A stretch of 64,000 nucleotides of DNA, from the NCBI GenBank assembly GCA_947044365.1, contig OX345644.1, positions 6,235,577 to 6,299,576 of the forward strand. The letters run 5' to 3'. The notes below the pieces were generated by a model. The model had not been told where the DNA came from. It saw only the letters and a list, made by a program, of their open reading frames with translations, and ran no database searches. Origin of the DNA: Petrosia ficiformis (Eukaryota; Porifera; Demospongiae; Haplosclerida; Petrosiidae). Position numbers and translations under genes: made by a program. Shown piece after piece: positions 46,304 to 57,050 of the stretch (its first letter is position 1; each line of letters begins with the position of its first letter).

Positions 46304-48836
46304 TGTTATACATTATGTATTATGTATATACATTATGTATTATGTATATACATATACATATAGCTGTGGGGAAGGAAGACTTATATTAGTACATATAACT
46401 ATACTCTACTATTTATTTATTTTAGTTTCTTATTCCTTTGATGATAATGGTAGTTGTGTTTGCATCTGTAAAAGTGACTTGTAATTATTTACTAAGTATA
46501 ATTATAGTAATTAATAATTAATAGAGCAGCTAGTTACCATGGTAACAAGAAGTATGCATGTTACTATGAAAACTTTACTTGTATAAAATTTAATGGCTTG
46601 CTACCAAACGTTATTTTTCTTGCATAACTATAGTGTTTCAGTAAAACCTATTACATCTAATTATAATACTGACATGATGTTAGCATAGTTACCATAACTA
46701 CCTTCGCAAGTCTTAAACAGTGAATTGATTAATGAAGAAGTTGTTGTACAGTATTTATCTATTTTTTTACCGCAATCATGTCACATGACTAAATTTGTAA
46801 ATGTTGTCAAATAACTATATTCTTAATTGATTTTGATTTTAAATATAACGAATTTCAGAAGTATTTAAAATGTCCGTTTCACAATAGAAAAATATTTCCT
46901 AACAGTGTTCTTGCTAAGCCAATGGCTCACCTATGATGCAGAATAGTAAACTCCTGGTGTACCAAAAGTTATTTCAAATTGCAACTAGTTTTAAGTACAA
47001 GTCATTCAAGCAGGTGCTAAATAGTTAACAGTTATTAGAGCAACATCAACACCTTTTTCTGTAGTGTATTGACCAATAGATCAAAGCTTTCTTAGTCTAG
47101 TTCCCAGCCACATCCCACTAGGTCCTGACTCCCAGTATGATGAGAATCCTGCTCACCAATCAAATTCAAGTATACTGTAATGTCATGAAATAAGACAAAT
47201 ATCGTGATTAGATGTGTGATGTATGCACAAAATGTCAAAGGAATTGATAAGTATGATGCTAATGGGTACCATCCTTCATTATGTGTTCTGCCCAGGGTGG
47301 TGGTTGGATTTTACATGAATTTAGTGCTGTTTATCCAGTATATAGTTAATACTGTCTCAGTAGCCTATATATGTATTATCTGAGAGGTGGTTAAAACGTG
47401 GTTAATTTATCTAAGAGGTGGTTAATTCATCTGAGAGGTGGTTATTCCCAACCAGTGCCGACCAGTGTGGGCAGAACACTGTATACTACTGGGATGAATG
47501 TTTGGAAAGGTTTGTGCGTGGGAAAAATGCAACTCAGAAAATATCCTGTTATACCTGTGAGTCAACCATTGTTATTTGATACCAAGTGCCTGGCAGCGAT
47601 TATCAGAACACAACCAGTCCCTGATATTTTACTGTTGGCAGGCAATGGCAACACACAATTTTAAATGATCACATGTTCTGTGCTAAATAATCACATGACA
47701 TGATGAGTCAGAAATTTAAAGCTGAGTCGGCATCACTAGTGAGATCATGTGCTTTTCAAACAGCAAAGTGCATTTACAACATATTACTATTACCTTAAAA
47801 ATCAGTAACTATTACTATTACTACCTAAGTCAATCTATTACTCTTACCATAAAAATCATCAGATTACTATTACTGCCTATGTCAGTGTTACTGTTATGGA
47901 TTACTATGCCTTTGAGGTTTCTTTGAAATTCTTCATGTAAAATGTTCATGAGTTTCTCAAAAACAGCATCAATAAGTTTGTACCTTTCTGACTGAAAACA
48001 TTTCCCTCCAGTCTCTCTACTGTCCTTACTATAAATGAACATATTACTTATAATCACTATTACTTCAACATTGAACATTGTGAGTTTATATTACAACATA
48101 ATACTCAGTTTATCTATTACTATCTTGAAACATGTAATCTATAGTACAATCTCATCCTGAACATGCATGTGCTAAACACATTCACACATAAGATGTCTGA
48201 TAACACAGTTTCACTAAAACCACAATCACTTTATTTCTAAGTGGACTTGAGCATAACCACTTATATGTATGTAAGTATGTAAGTACATGATAATATACAT
48301 GTACAGTGCTTATATTCAAACTTGCTGCACTACAGAAGAAGATGGCAAGTAGGAAATTACATTCTTGATGGCGAGCATAAAACACTCTAGTTACTAATAG
48401 TGAGCACACTGTACCCAAAATAAAATATTCGGGTTGATACTTTATTGATTGTAAAAGTACTATATAATTATATATATTATAATTATTACCCTCGCCGCGA
48501 AGCGTAGATGGAAGGATATGGTAATCATATTGTGTGTCTGTACTCGCAAATTTCTAGAAAAAATAAAGACCATTGGTGGTTATTATATAAACTGGTTATT
48601 ATATATAATTACTAATTATATATATATATATATATATACACATACACTTACTTCATTTGATATTCATTTTGGAAAGCAGTCTTGTGGTGTCTTACATAAT
48701 TCATCCTAGTCATGCTATTATGTACATGCAGTATTGATAACTGTTATGATCATAAATGAAAATTTGAATGAAATAGTGAGAATGGCATATATTTATACGC
48801 AATTCTACTTTTTCATTAATAGCACATACTAATATC

Positions 48837-49204
48837 TAGGGCTGGAACGGATCCTGTCTTTTAATATCCAGATATCCATTCACAGCAACGATTGGGTACC
48901 TAGATATTTGCTCTAAACCATTCATGACTTGTTTGCACTAAGTATTGCCTCGCTATTTTGCTGATGCAATAGATGTTTATACAAGCAGCATTGGTGTTTA
49001 TACAAATTGTTTTGCACTCACAAGCCAAAAAAAACTGTTAATACAGAGCAAGACACTTATTAACCGCCATTTTATTGCAATGTCAACATCACGTGTTTGG
49101 TTTCTACGCATGAGCAAACATTAAATGAGTACCCCCTGGATACAAAGAAACCGATCTGAATTTTCAGTTCATGGATATTTATCCGGGTATTCATTCCAGC
49201 CCTA
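48837..49204. mobile_element. hAT-like MITE, 368 bp, degraded target duplication
   Basis: Left end TAGGGCTGGAACGGAT pairs with right end ATTCCAGCCCTA, as in 5496-5793. Flanks CTAATATC and CTAAAAAC match at 6 of 8 positions. It ends about 50 bp before the splice acceptor of the glycosyltransferase coding exon. Confidence 0.75.
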
Positions 49205-49261
49205 CTAAAAACACATTTATTATTATTGTTTGCTTTGTCTTTTGTTTTTATCCAGCTCTTG

Positions 49262-50335
49262 ATGTGTGGAATGCGTTCATCACGATATGTTATTTTGACA
49301 TTCCTTACAGTAATATTTATATTACTTTGTTTTCGTTTAACTCCTAAAAATATTAAAGAATTTCGTTTTACACCACAGCAATTCCTTGGTTACTCATTCT
49401 GTACTTCAAAGGTCAACAAACAAGAACTAGCTTCCTTTTCAAACCACTATCCTTGTAACTTCACCATACATGTCCCGTCTGAAAATGGAGTAACAGTTGT
49501 GACATTTGTAAATAGCGGTTTCATTAATATGACATTAAACTGGGTTTGTTCAGCAAAGAAAGTTGGTCTTGGAAATAGCTTGCTCTTAATCACCTTAGAG
49601 TCTGGTGTGTGTTCCCACTTCCCTGATGTCCCTTGCTATCACGCAAAAATTGGTAGTGTTGAAGCTGCAAACTTTGGTGAACCAAGTTATCAGAAATTCA
49701 TGATAGAAAGAACTAGGTTGATTTTGAGATTACTATCGTGTAGTACCAAACGTCTACTCTTAGCTGATGCTGATGTTGTCTTTCTTAAAAATCCCTTATA
49801 CCAACTAGAGCAAGAATTAGGACAGCGTGATATAGTACTGCAGCGAGATAGCACAGGAGTGAAAATGATAGATACCATAGCGTATAATCTTTTCGATTAC
49901 ATTTGTGGCGGTTTCATTTATATGAAAATTAATAATTCTACTAAACTATTATACCAATCTGTTCTCCAGTTTCAAAAATACCAGACCTGGAATGATCAAG
50001 CAGGTTTAAACGTCTGCATTAGACATCATTCTCTTGGTATGAAATGGGGCCTCTTATCAGTTACCATGTTTCCTAACGGAAAGGAATATTTTGATTTCGG
50101 TTCTAATGCGTCTGAAGCAGTTATTGTTCATGCCAATTTCAAGAGTGGCTCAATGGAAAAGGCGTCTAATATGATTGCTCGTGATATTTGGTGTTATGAG
50201 AAAGTAGGTCCCACTCTATGCAAGAAATATTGGAAAGAAGGATGTATGAATGAAGAGATCAATATGAATGAGAATAACTGGTGTTTAAACTTTCAGAAGC
50301 AATGCAAAATGAAGTACCAAATTGAATTAAAATAA
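49262..50335 (+). CDS. Type II membrane glycosyltransferase, Nucleotid_trans (PF03407-like) family
   Basis: Probably a Golgi enzyme transferring a sugar from a nucleotide-sugar donor. A single coding exon of 357 codons starting MCGMRSSRY, just after an acceptor-like TTTTATCCAG; this acceptor suggests an upstream noncoding exon, which is why I prefer the ATG at 49262 over 49226. Residues 8-24 (VILTFLTVIFILLCF) form one signal-anchor helix near the N-terminus. The catalytic domain carries the DXD motif in LLLADADVVFLKNPLYQLEQ (Asp 169 and 171), then FDYICGGFIYMK, TWNDQAGLNVCI, and VIVHANFKSG, the pattern of the family that includes plant RGXT xylosyltransferases. N-glycosylation sequons (NFT, NMT, NNS) and several cysteines suit a lumenal protein. 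Donor and acceptor cannot be told from sequence. Confidence 0.85.
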   Translation: MCGMRSSRYVILTFLTVIFILLCFRLTPKNIKEFRFTPQQFLGYSFCTSKVNKQELASFSNHYPCNFTIHVPSENGVTVVTFVNSGFINMTLNWVCSAKKVGLGNSLLLITLESGVCSHFPDVPCYHAKIGSVEAANFGEPSYQKFMIERTRLILRLLSCSTKRLLLADADVVFLKNPLYQLEQELGQRDIVLQRDSTGVKMIDTIAYNLFDYICGGFIYMKINNSTKLLYQSVLQFQKYQTWNDQAGLNVCIRHHSLGMKWGLLSVTMFPNGKEYFDFGSNASEAVIVHANFKSGSMEKASNMIARDIWCYEKVGPTLCKKYWKEGCMNEEINMNENNWCLNFQKQCKMKYQIELK

Positions 50336-50812
50336 CTATTAGTCTTTATAATTATATTAATATTGTATTATAATTAATGTATGCTTACTATAATTATACT
50401 TTTTGTGTGTAGCCCTCTTCAGTCCATCTATCATGATCTTTGATTCCAACATGATTGTATCAGTCCATCTATCATGATCATTGATTCCAACATGATTGTA
50501 TCAGATTGATTGATTGTATTGTTCATTTATCATAATCATTTATTCCAACATTGTGTCAGCTAACTCAGTAATCCTACTAAATTTTATCATCAATGCATAT
50601 TTGGTAGCATAGACTAGACATTTGGTTGTTCGTAAAAGGATAGTAATGTAGCTTATATGATACTTAAAGAATACAAATAATTTCATAATCACAGGAACAG
50701 AATATATACAACCTATATACACTTACTATATTCTTAATATATGCCTACTATTAATTGTGTCCGCTAAATTTAGAATCTAGGGTTTACAATGCAAGAGACA
50801 CCTCGCTAATTT

Positions 50813-50852
<40 letters not shown>

Positions 50853-51319
50853 ACACTCCTCAAAGAAAAGTGCACATGATATTTTAATTGCAGTTCTCCA
50901 TGGGTGACATGCTAAGACATCATGTGACTTAAAGTCACGTGGACATCCTTTCTCGTATTAAGTGAGTAAGCAAATAAATCCTCCATGACATTGACACAGT
51001 AGACACACATTAGCTTATATCATGGAATTAGATCTACATGTACGTCCATTTACAAAGTATGTATGTAGAAATGTTCAAAAAGCTTTATTGGATTATAACA
51101 CCTCACATGAAACCAGATATATATCAACAAAATATCATATTACAAATTTGTAGTAAGTACAAAGTTTGTGTAAACTGAACGAATCACAATAACTTCATCT
51201 TAATTATTGAAGCTTCCACACTGCTTCTTTCTCAAGTTTGCAACCTCATCTCTTTCATAGTTACATTCAAGAATTGTTAAGCTTTGTCCAGAAGAGTGTT
51301 AGAACTCATCAATTATATT
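50336..51319. other. Tail-to-tail intergenic region with short repeats
   Basis: Contains a roughly 42-bp tandem repeat (CAGTCCATCTATCATGATC, TTGATTCCAACATGATTG) about three times at 50421-50560, and a (TA)n run at 50818-50847. No gene was seen. Confidence 0.6.
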
Positions 51320-52579
51320 TCAGTGCTTTTTTTTTGTCATCACTCTATTACTAAACACTGCTGAGTTTATCACTTGTTTGGCAAATCGCCTGTTAGTTTT
51401 TGGTCTTGGCTGTTCATTCCTGTGTTAAAATGCATTAAAATTATGTACTCTTGTGTTCTTTTAAAACTTTAGGTTTAGTAAGTTATATTAAAGACCATAG
51501 TTTTGACAAGTTTTGAAGCTTGGGCCAAATTGGCTTTAAAATGGTTAGTGTGTGTGCCATTGCGAATACATCTTGAGCCAATTAACAAACAATTAATGCT
51601 GTTAGTGACAACATAATCATAATTAACTGCACCATCTGGCCCAAAGAGAGAAATGTGCAGTGCCAAATAAGAAGTTCTTTGGGCCATATGAGCTTATCAA
51701 AACCAACTATAGCCATGATGGTCATTTTTGATTGCTGTCTTTCTGTATTCAACAAAGCATGATATTTACATTACTGGTTTTCTTAACAACTCTTTCCAGC
51801 GAAACAAGTTAGAATCTTTGGTCTTGTACATTTCTAGAGTTATAAACCTTATGACACCTTCCCATACAATTTTAAAAATAATTTTTGCTTAAAATGAATA
51901 GACGTGTTTAGTCCATTAATCAAGTCCGTTAATCCAGTCTAGTAGTCCAGTCCAGTGAATAGGTGAACCCCAACAATACAATAGTACATTATATTCACTT
52001 ACCAGCCACAAGCTCCAAGTCTATCGGCTCTTAATTTGTTCCTTTTTGCTTCTCCTAACAAATTTTCCATTGCTAACCTAAGAGTAAACAATAAATCAAA
52101 CCAGTTAGGTATACACAGGGGTGTGGAAACAGCCAGTCATGCAGGACATTGTCCGATAAATCTAGTGAATGTCCGGTAAATTGAAACTAAACTGTATACA
52201 AAGTATATAAGGAGCAGTACAAGAGTGGTGAAAATAGGCCAAAATGTCCGGCAGTTGGCTCACTATTTCCACATCCCTGGGTATACATCCTTATTGTTCC
52301 TTACCTTTCTAATTCTTCATCGCTATCCTCTTTTCTTACCCTCTTACCACATACAGAACCTTCCTTGTCAATCTGGAGCCCCTGAGGACTATCTGCATCA
52401 TTATCAACTAAGCCTACATGTATATCCTCTTTTTGTTCTTTCTTTTCAACATCTTTGTTTTTACAAGCTACATCCGAACTTTTCTCATTACAAGGAATTT
52501 TAGGTCCTGTCTCTAATGATTTCATTTTGTATGAAGTACTTGATACAGGAGATTCTGACACAATGTTTTCTGTAGCCAT
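51320..52579 (-). CDS. Small unknown protein, three exons, 149 codons
   Basis: I do not recognise the family. Exons 52579-52305, 52077-52003 and 51419-51320 join with GT-AG borders and matching phases to exactly 450 nt including TGA. The N-terminal 90 residues are polar and low in hydrophobics, with KR and acidic clusters (KKEQKEDI, GKRVRKEDSDEELER), suggesting disorder. The C-terminal 60 residues look structured or conserved: LAMENLLGEAKRNKLRADRL, GACGWNEQPRPKTNRRFAKQ, then VINSAVFSNRVMTKKKH. The exon-3 join completes the Trp codon of GACGW, which supports the model. Basic and lacking signal or membrane segments, it is likely nuclear or cytosolic (inference). Its ATG lies 84 bp from that of the divergent NLR. 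Intron 1 is mostly a MITE. Confidence 0.78.
51498..51711. mobile_element. About 214-bp MITE, same family as 46085-46303
   Basis: Shares long stretches with 46085-46303 (ACATCTTGAGCCAATTAAC, CATAATTAACTGCACCA, GTGCAGTGCCAAATAAGAAG) and inverted ends AGTTTTGACAAG / CTTATCAAAACC. It lies in intron 2 of the small unknown gene. Confidence 0.75.
52116..52279. mobile_element. hAT-like MITE, 164 bp, perfect 8-bp target duplication, inside a short intron
   Basis: Ends CAGGGGTGTGGAAA and TTTCCACATCCCTG are classic hAT termini. GGTATACA flanks both sides (52108-52115 and 52280-52287). A diverged relative without clear ends lies at about 7574-7718. The host intron (52078-52304, 227 bp) would be 55 bp without the element and one duplication. 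Confidence 0.9.
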
Positions 52580-52663
52580 TTTACACTTGGTTGCAGTCTC
52601 ATTCCCAGCCGAGTATGGCTGACTGAGGCTGGGACGAGACTATATAAGTGCTGAGGGAGCATA
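52580..52663. promoter_or_regulatory. 84-bp shared promoter region of the small gene and the NLR
   Basis: Contains a near-perfect inverted repeat, AGTCTCATTCCCAGCC (52595-52610) against GGCTGGGACGAGACT (52627-52641), and a TATATAAG box at 52641-52648 facing the NLR. The box is only about 20 bp before the proposed NLR ATG, so the NLR transcription start or start codon needs transcript evidence. Confidence 0.55.
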
Positions 52664-55600
52664 ATGCAAGAATCTGCTTTATCAGGTATGATATGTAAAT
52701 ATATATATGTATATATATATTATATATATAATGCTTCAGTGATGTATTTATTGTAGCTCTTAATAATTAATCAACATAATTATAAAAATCAAGTGCAGGC
52801 TTGGTTGAGGGTGTACAGATTTTGTTAGATCAATGTATGACACTGAATAGATCCTATGGTACATCAAGTGATATGTATAATTATATTTCTCCTTTCAGTT
52901 GTCCAGAAAGCCAATCCGTCTCCCTTCCATGTATTAGCTCTTAAGACTTTTCATGACTATCGCCAAAGCCTATCGGAAGTTATTGAATATCCGATACAAC
53001 TTGCTGGTCAACTCTACAGTGAATCTCAAATGACGCATGAAGAATGGGACGACATAAAAACTATTACTCATGTCACAAGAAGACATAGAGCAGAGATGGT
53101 CTTGGACACTGTAGAAAGACGCATAATGAAGAAAGGTGGAAAAGCTCTTCTCGACTTTTCTTGTTTAATTCAGGATGGTTCAAATTTACAATGCGTGGCA
53201 GATTTAATGCTCGAAAGATTGGGTAAGCTAGTTGTTTCAGTATTTTGGAAACTGACGTCTCTTGTTTTAGACCAACAAATCAGACATGGGATGAAGCACT
53301 TTACAAAAGACTTGGAACATAATCTCAAGTACACAGAAAAATGTTCATGTAGTTGAACAGGTGGAAGTGCTTTGAGCATATATTCAAGCAACATATTTCT
53401 AATTAAGCAACGCCAAAAAAAAAAAAACTTTTAATGCATTACATTATTAATTGTTACATTTTATCTTTTGAAAAGTATTGTCTTTCATTTAGCATTGTTC
53501 AGCTCAACCGTACCTTAAGCACTGCAAACATGTGCTTAGAGCACTTTTAAGCACAAGGACATTTGTACTCACTCCATGTCTGCTTTGCATGTGGGTGGAT
53601 GGGTCACAGGTAATGGTTTACTTGTAATAGGACTATTTTATTTGTCTGACTTTTATTATTATTTTGAAATCTCATCATAACACAGGTCAATTCCATTCTA
53701 TTCCGTATCAACATCAACCTGAATCACTTTTACTTAGTGAAAGAAATTTACCAGAATCACAACCTAATATTTATCGTCGTATTAATCCTCGCATTGGCAC
53801 TGACTCAGGTGAAAGAGAAGTTGCTTCATTACGACATGAACCAAAATTTTCACAAACTGATTCACACGCTGAGAATAGCCGTTTTGTAACTGTTAATACA
53901 TTAGCTTCATGGTATAATCAACAAAAATTATTTTTTAACAGTGAATCTCGTGCAAAAAGGAAGACAGCTTCTTCATTGTCTTTGAATGTCTCTGATACAC
54001 CAACAGCTCCTTTATGTGCTACAAATAGCATAGTGTCCAATGATATCCAGTCAATACCTATCACTCCTCTTCACGAGTATGCACAGTTTTTGAAGACCGT
54101 CTACAAAAAGAGATATCTTAATTGTTTTAAGAGCCAGCGAATGCGTTTTCGTGCACAGAAATATATAAACCTTGCTTTGGTTCACAAAGAACCTGAATGT
54201 GATGATAAAGATAGAGAAGTTTCAATTTTGCTACAGTTACATGGAAAAGTAGATGAAATTCTTAATAGAAAGACCCCTCTCTCCATTAGTGAGGTCGGTA
54301 AGTTGGATACTGGAGATAAGGCCCAGTGCATACTTGTTGAAGGTGCCCCTGGTGTGGGTAAAACAACATTTGCCTGGGAATTGTGTCATCAATGGGAACA
54401 AGGTATTTTGTTACAAGAATGGGATATTGTATTGATGTTGCAGTTGAGGGATAAACGTATTCGCGAAGCCAGCTGTCTCTCAGATTTGCTCTATTCCGGC
54501 AATGCTGCCACTACTGACAAGATATGTGAACACATTTTACGTTCTCAAGGCGAAGGCATTCTTTTACTTCTTGATGGTTGTGATGAATTATCATTGCGAC
54601 AGCATCCTGATGATTCAATGTTTTGGAAAGTAATTAATAGAGAACTTCTTCCATTTTCTACTCTCTTAGTAACCAGTCGTCCTTTTACAACTAAAAGGCT
54701 TGGGCTGACTTTTACACAATCTGTTGACCAGCACATAGAAATCCTTGGCTTCAGAAAAGAAGATATTCGCGACTACATTTTAGCATCTCTAGGTGATAAT
54801 GCTTCTCTACTGCAAGATTTCAAGTATTATCTTGCCTCTCATCCTTTTGCCCACTCAGTGATGTATATACCACTTCATTGTGGAATCGTAACTGAGATAT
54901 ATCGTGCGAATTGGAGAAAAGGTGGAAAGGGATTCACTCCAAAAACATTAACTGAATTATATACATCACTTGTACGTACATTGCTGTTGCGATATATTGA
55001 TGAACATCCTCTCTTTCAAAATCGTAAACCTGTCAAAGAATTCAGTGATTTACCTGAAGATATTCACCAATGGCTAATTAAACTTGGGGAGCTGGCGGCT
55101 GATGGGATCGAGAAACAACAATATATATTTGAAGGTATTCCATGTGACCCAATGGGATTAATGGTGAAGTCAGAAAATCAGTATTACGATCAAGATCCGA
55201 CTGAATCCTTTTGTTTCATTCACCTGACTCTCCAAGAATATCTAGCTGCTTTGTACTGGTCTCATTATGCTAAGCAAGAGTTAGAAGAGTTACTGACACG
55301 ACCTAATCTCTTTCCAATAGATAAATTTATTCTAAAGTCCAAGACAGAGATGGAAACAAAATCTTCTTCATTCACACATTGGCCCGTACTTCTTTTCATT
55401 GCAGGTTTGACTAAACTTGAAGGTCTATCAGTTTCCATCCTGCGCTCTTCAATGCCTAACCCTCCTGTAGCCATTGAAGATTATATTACTCCGGTAATGA
55501 CAAGTTTATGTCAGTTGTTGTTCGAAACACAATCTCCTTTGCTTGTGTCTAGTTGTTTTCCGGAAGGTAACTTTAAACCTACATTAGATTCCTCACTTGA

Positions 55601-56627
55601 TGCCGTCGTAGTTGGGTACTGCATTGCTCACAGTACCCCTAGGTGTAACTGGTATTTAATGTATTTTGTACACGAGCATAAGCCACAGCATTTGCTAATG
55701 CTTGCAACAGGACTGCACTACTCTAACGACACCAGCAACAGAGGTGGGAACATAACTGATGTTCATTTAGATGCATATGATCAACTTTCAGAGTGCATAG
55801 AAGTTTTACCACGACTTCATCCTTACACAAGCGAGCTTCGTGTTCTTCGGTTATCTGGTCTTTTGACATTTGGGAAAGCAAACCTTGATCTTCTCGTACA
55901 GTTTGCAACATTTTATCCCAAATTGCAGGAGTTAACAGTGCTCTCAGCAAGAAACGCATCGCAAAGCTGGAGCCAGCTAATTTATTCTTTACCTCAACTT
56001 CCTTGTTTGCATAACCTGTTTTTTGCTTTCATTCACCTCCCCGAAAACTGTCCTGAAGAGGAAACAAGTGTTCTTCTTTGTAATCCACTCTCTCAATGCC
56101 TTGCACTGAAGCATTTCAAACTTTGGTTATCAAACACATCTAGTGATAGTACTATACTAGCTGAACGAGTAGTGTCCAAGCTATTTCACAAGTTGGAGTC
56201 TTTTGAACTGGACTACTGCATATTAAGTAGTACAACCGTCACATATATGATAGATTACCTTCAGTCAACACACTGTACTATCAGGAAACTAAAATTGGGA
56301 TCGTGTTCTATTTCTGTAGCTGATTTGAACAAACTGTTAAAAGTTATAAGTTTCAACACTTCCCTAAAACAGCTTGTATTTGAGAATCTTTCTCAGCTTG
56401 GTGAAGTTGTCAAGTCACTTGAGGATCTAATTTCTAGAAACACAACGTTATATGAATTAATCTTATGGGAGAGTACACTGACCACAGAATCTGCTGAGAA
56501 GCTTGCACGTGCTTTTGAACACAGTAAATTAAGTAGTCTAGTACTTCATGAGAGCAGTGAAGAAAAATTGTCTCATCTTGTTTGTGACAGAGTTAAATTT
56601 GTTCGAAGTACCATCATACACTCATAA
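52664..56627 (+). CDS. CARD-NACHT-LRR receptor (NLR), three coding exons, 1095 codons
   Basis: Cytosolic innate immune sensor of the animal NLR type. Exons 52664-52685, 52899-53222 and 53686-56627 join in phase to 3288 nt. Exon 2 encodes a death-fold, CARD-like domain (about residues 17-110: FHDYRQSLSEVIEYPIQLAG, MTHEEWDDIKT, RAEMVLDTVERRIMKKGGKA, ADLMLERL). Residues 115-260 look like a flexible linker. NACHT follows: Walker A GAPGVGKTT at about 335-343, Walker B LLLLDGCDE at about 408-416, sensor-like LLVTSRPF, and the winged-helix/HD region with FCFIHLTLQEYLAALYW. The last 250 residues contain irregular leucine-rich repeats (LRVLRLSGL, KLQELTVLS, IRKLKLGSCSIS, LYELILWEST). The 22-nt first exon (MQESALS) is a prediction; an ATG at 52856 would instead read through the intron and give a hydrophobic start. 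It is convergent with the rhamnosidase gene. Confidence 0.88.
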
Positions 56628-56739
56628 ACAATTTATGATTTTTTTCTCAGCAATTCTTGTAAATATCAATTTCACAATTGCAATAATTATTATAATCACA
56701 CCGTACTATTAAAATTTTACATATCACATATACAATCAC

Positions 56740-57050
56740 AGTTTCAAGTTGTTTTTCAAATAGCAAATACACTCATTGTTCAATAAATCCTAGTTAAGTT
56801 GTTTTTTCAAATAGCAAATACACTCATTGTTCAATAAATCCTAGTTAAGTTGTTTTTTTAAATAGCAAATACACTCATTGTTCAATAAATCCAAGTTGTT
56901 TTTCAAATAGCAAATACACTCATTGTTCAATAAATCCTACGGTTAAGTTGTTTTTTAAATAGCAAATACACTCATTGTTCAATAAATCCTATGGTTAAGT
57001 TGTTTTTTAAATAGCGAATACACTCATTGTTCAATAAATCCTACGGTTAC
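56740..57050. repeat. About 50- to 57-bp tandem repeat, 6 copies, overlapping the rhamnosidase 3' end
   Basis: The unit AAGTTGTTTTTCAAATAGCA, then AATACACTCATTGTTCAATA, then AATCCTACGGTTA repeats six times. The last copy contributes the final codons (RRIY and TGA) of the minus-strand rhamnosidase. Each copy holds AATAAA on the plus strand, usable as polyadenylation signals for the convergent NLR. Three further copies lie at 60525-60680 beside the second gene. Confidence 0.93.

Larger units (their letters stand above)
44483..49261. other. 4.8-kb region between the lipase gene and the glycosyltransferase
   Basis: No protein-coding gene was recognised. It contains an AATAAA at 44690-44695 possibly serving the lipase, two strong donor-like sites (AAGGTGAGTGTTTGG near 44744, CAGGTGAGTGTTGTAG near 44947) that could be noncoding first exons, MITEs at 46085-46303 and 48837-49204, and a (TA)n run near 48618. 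Open frames at 46278-46484 and 47398-47664 show no domain or signal I can support. Confidence 0.6.

Noticed and set aside
47398..47664. 88-codon open frame upstream of the glycosyltransferase
   Set aside because: It begins in short direct repeats (GAGGTGGTTAATTCATC) and shows no recognisable feature.
52225..52503. Plus-strand 92-codon open frame
   Set aside because: Antisense shadow of exon 1 of the small unknown gene, extending into the MITE.
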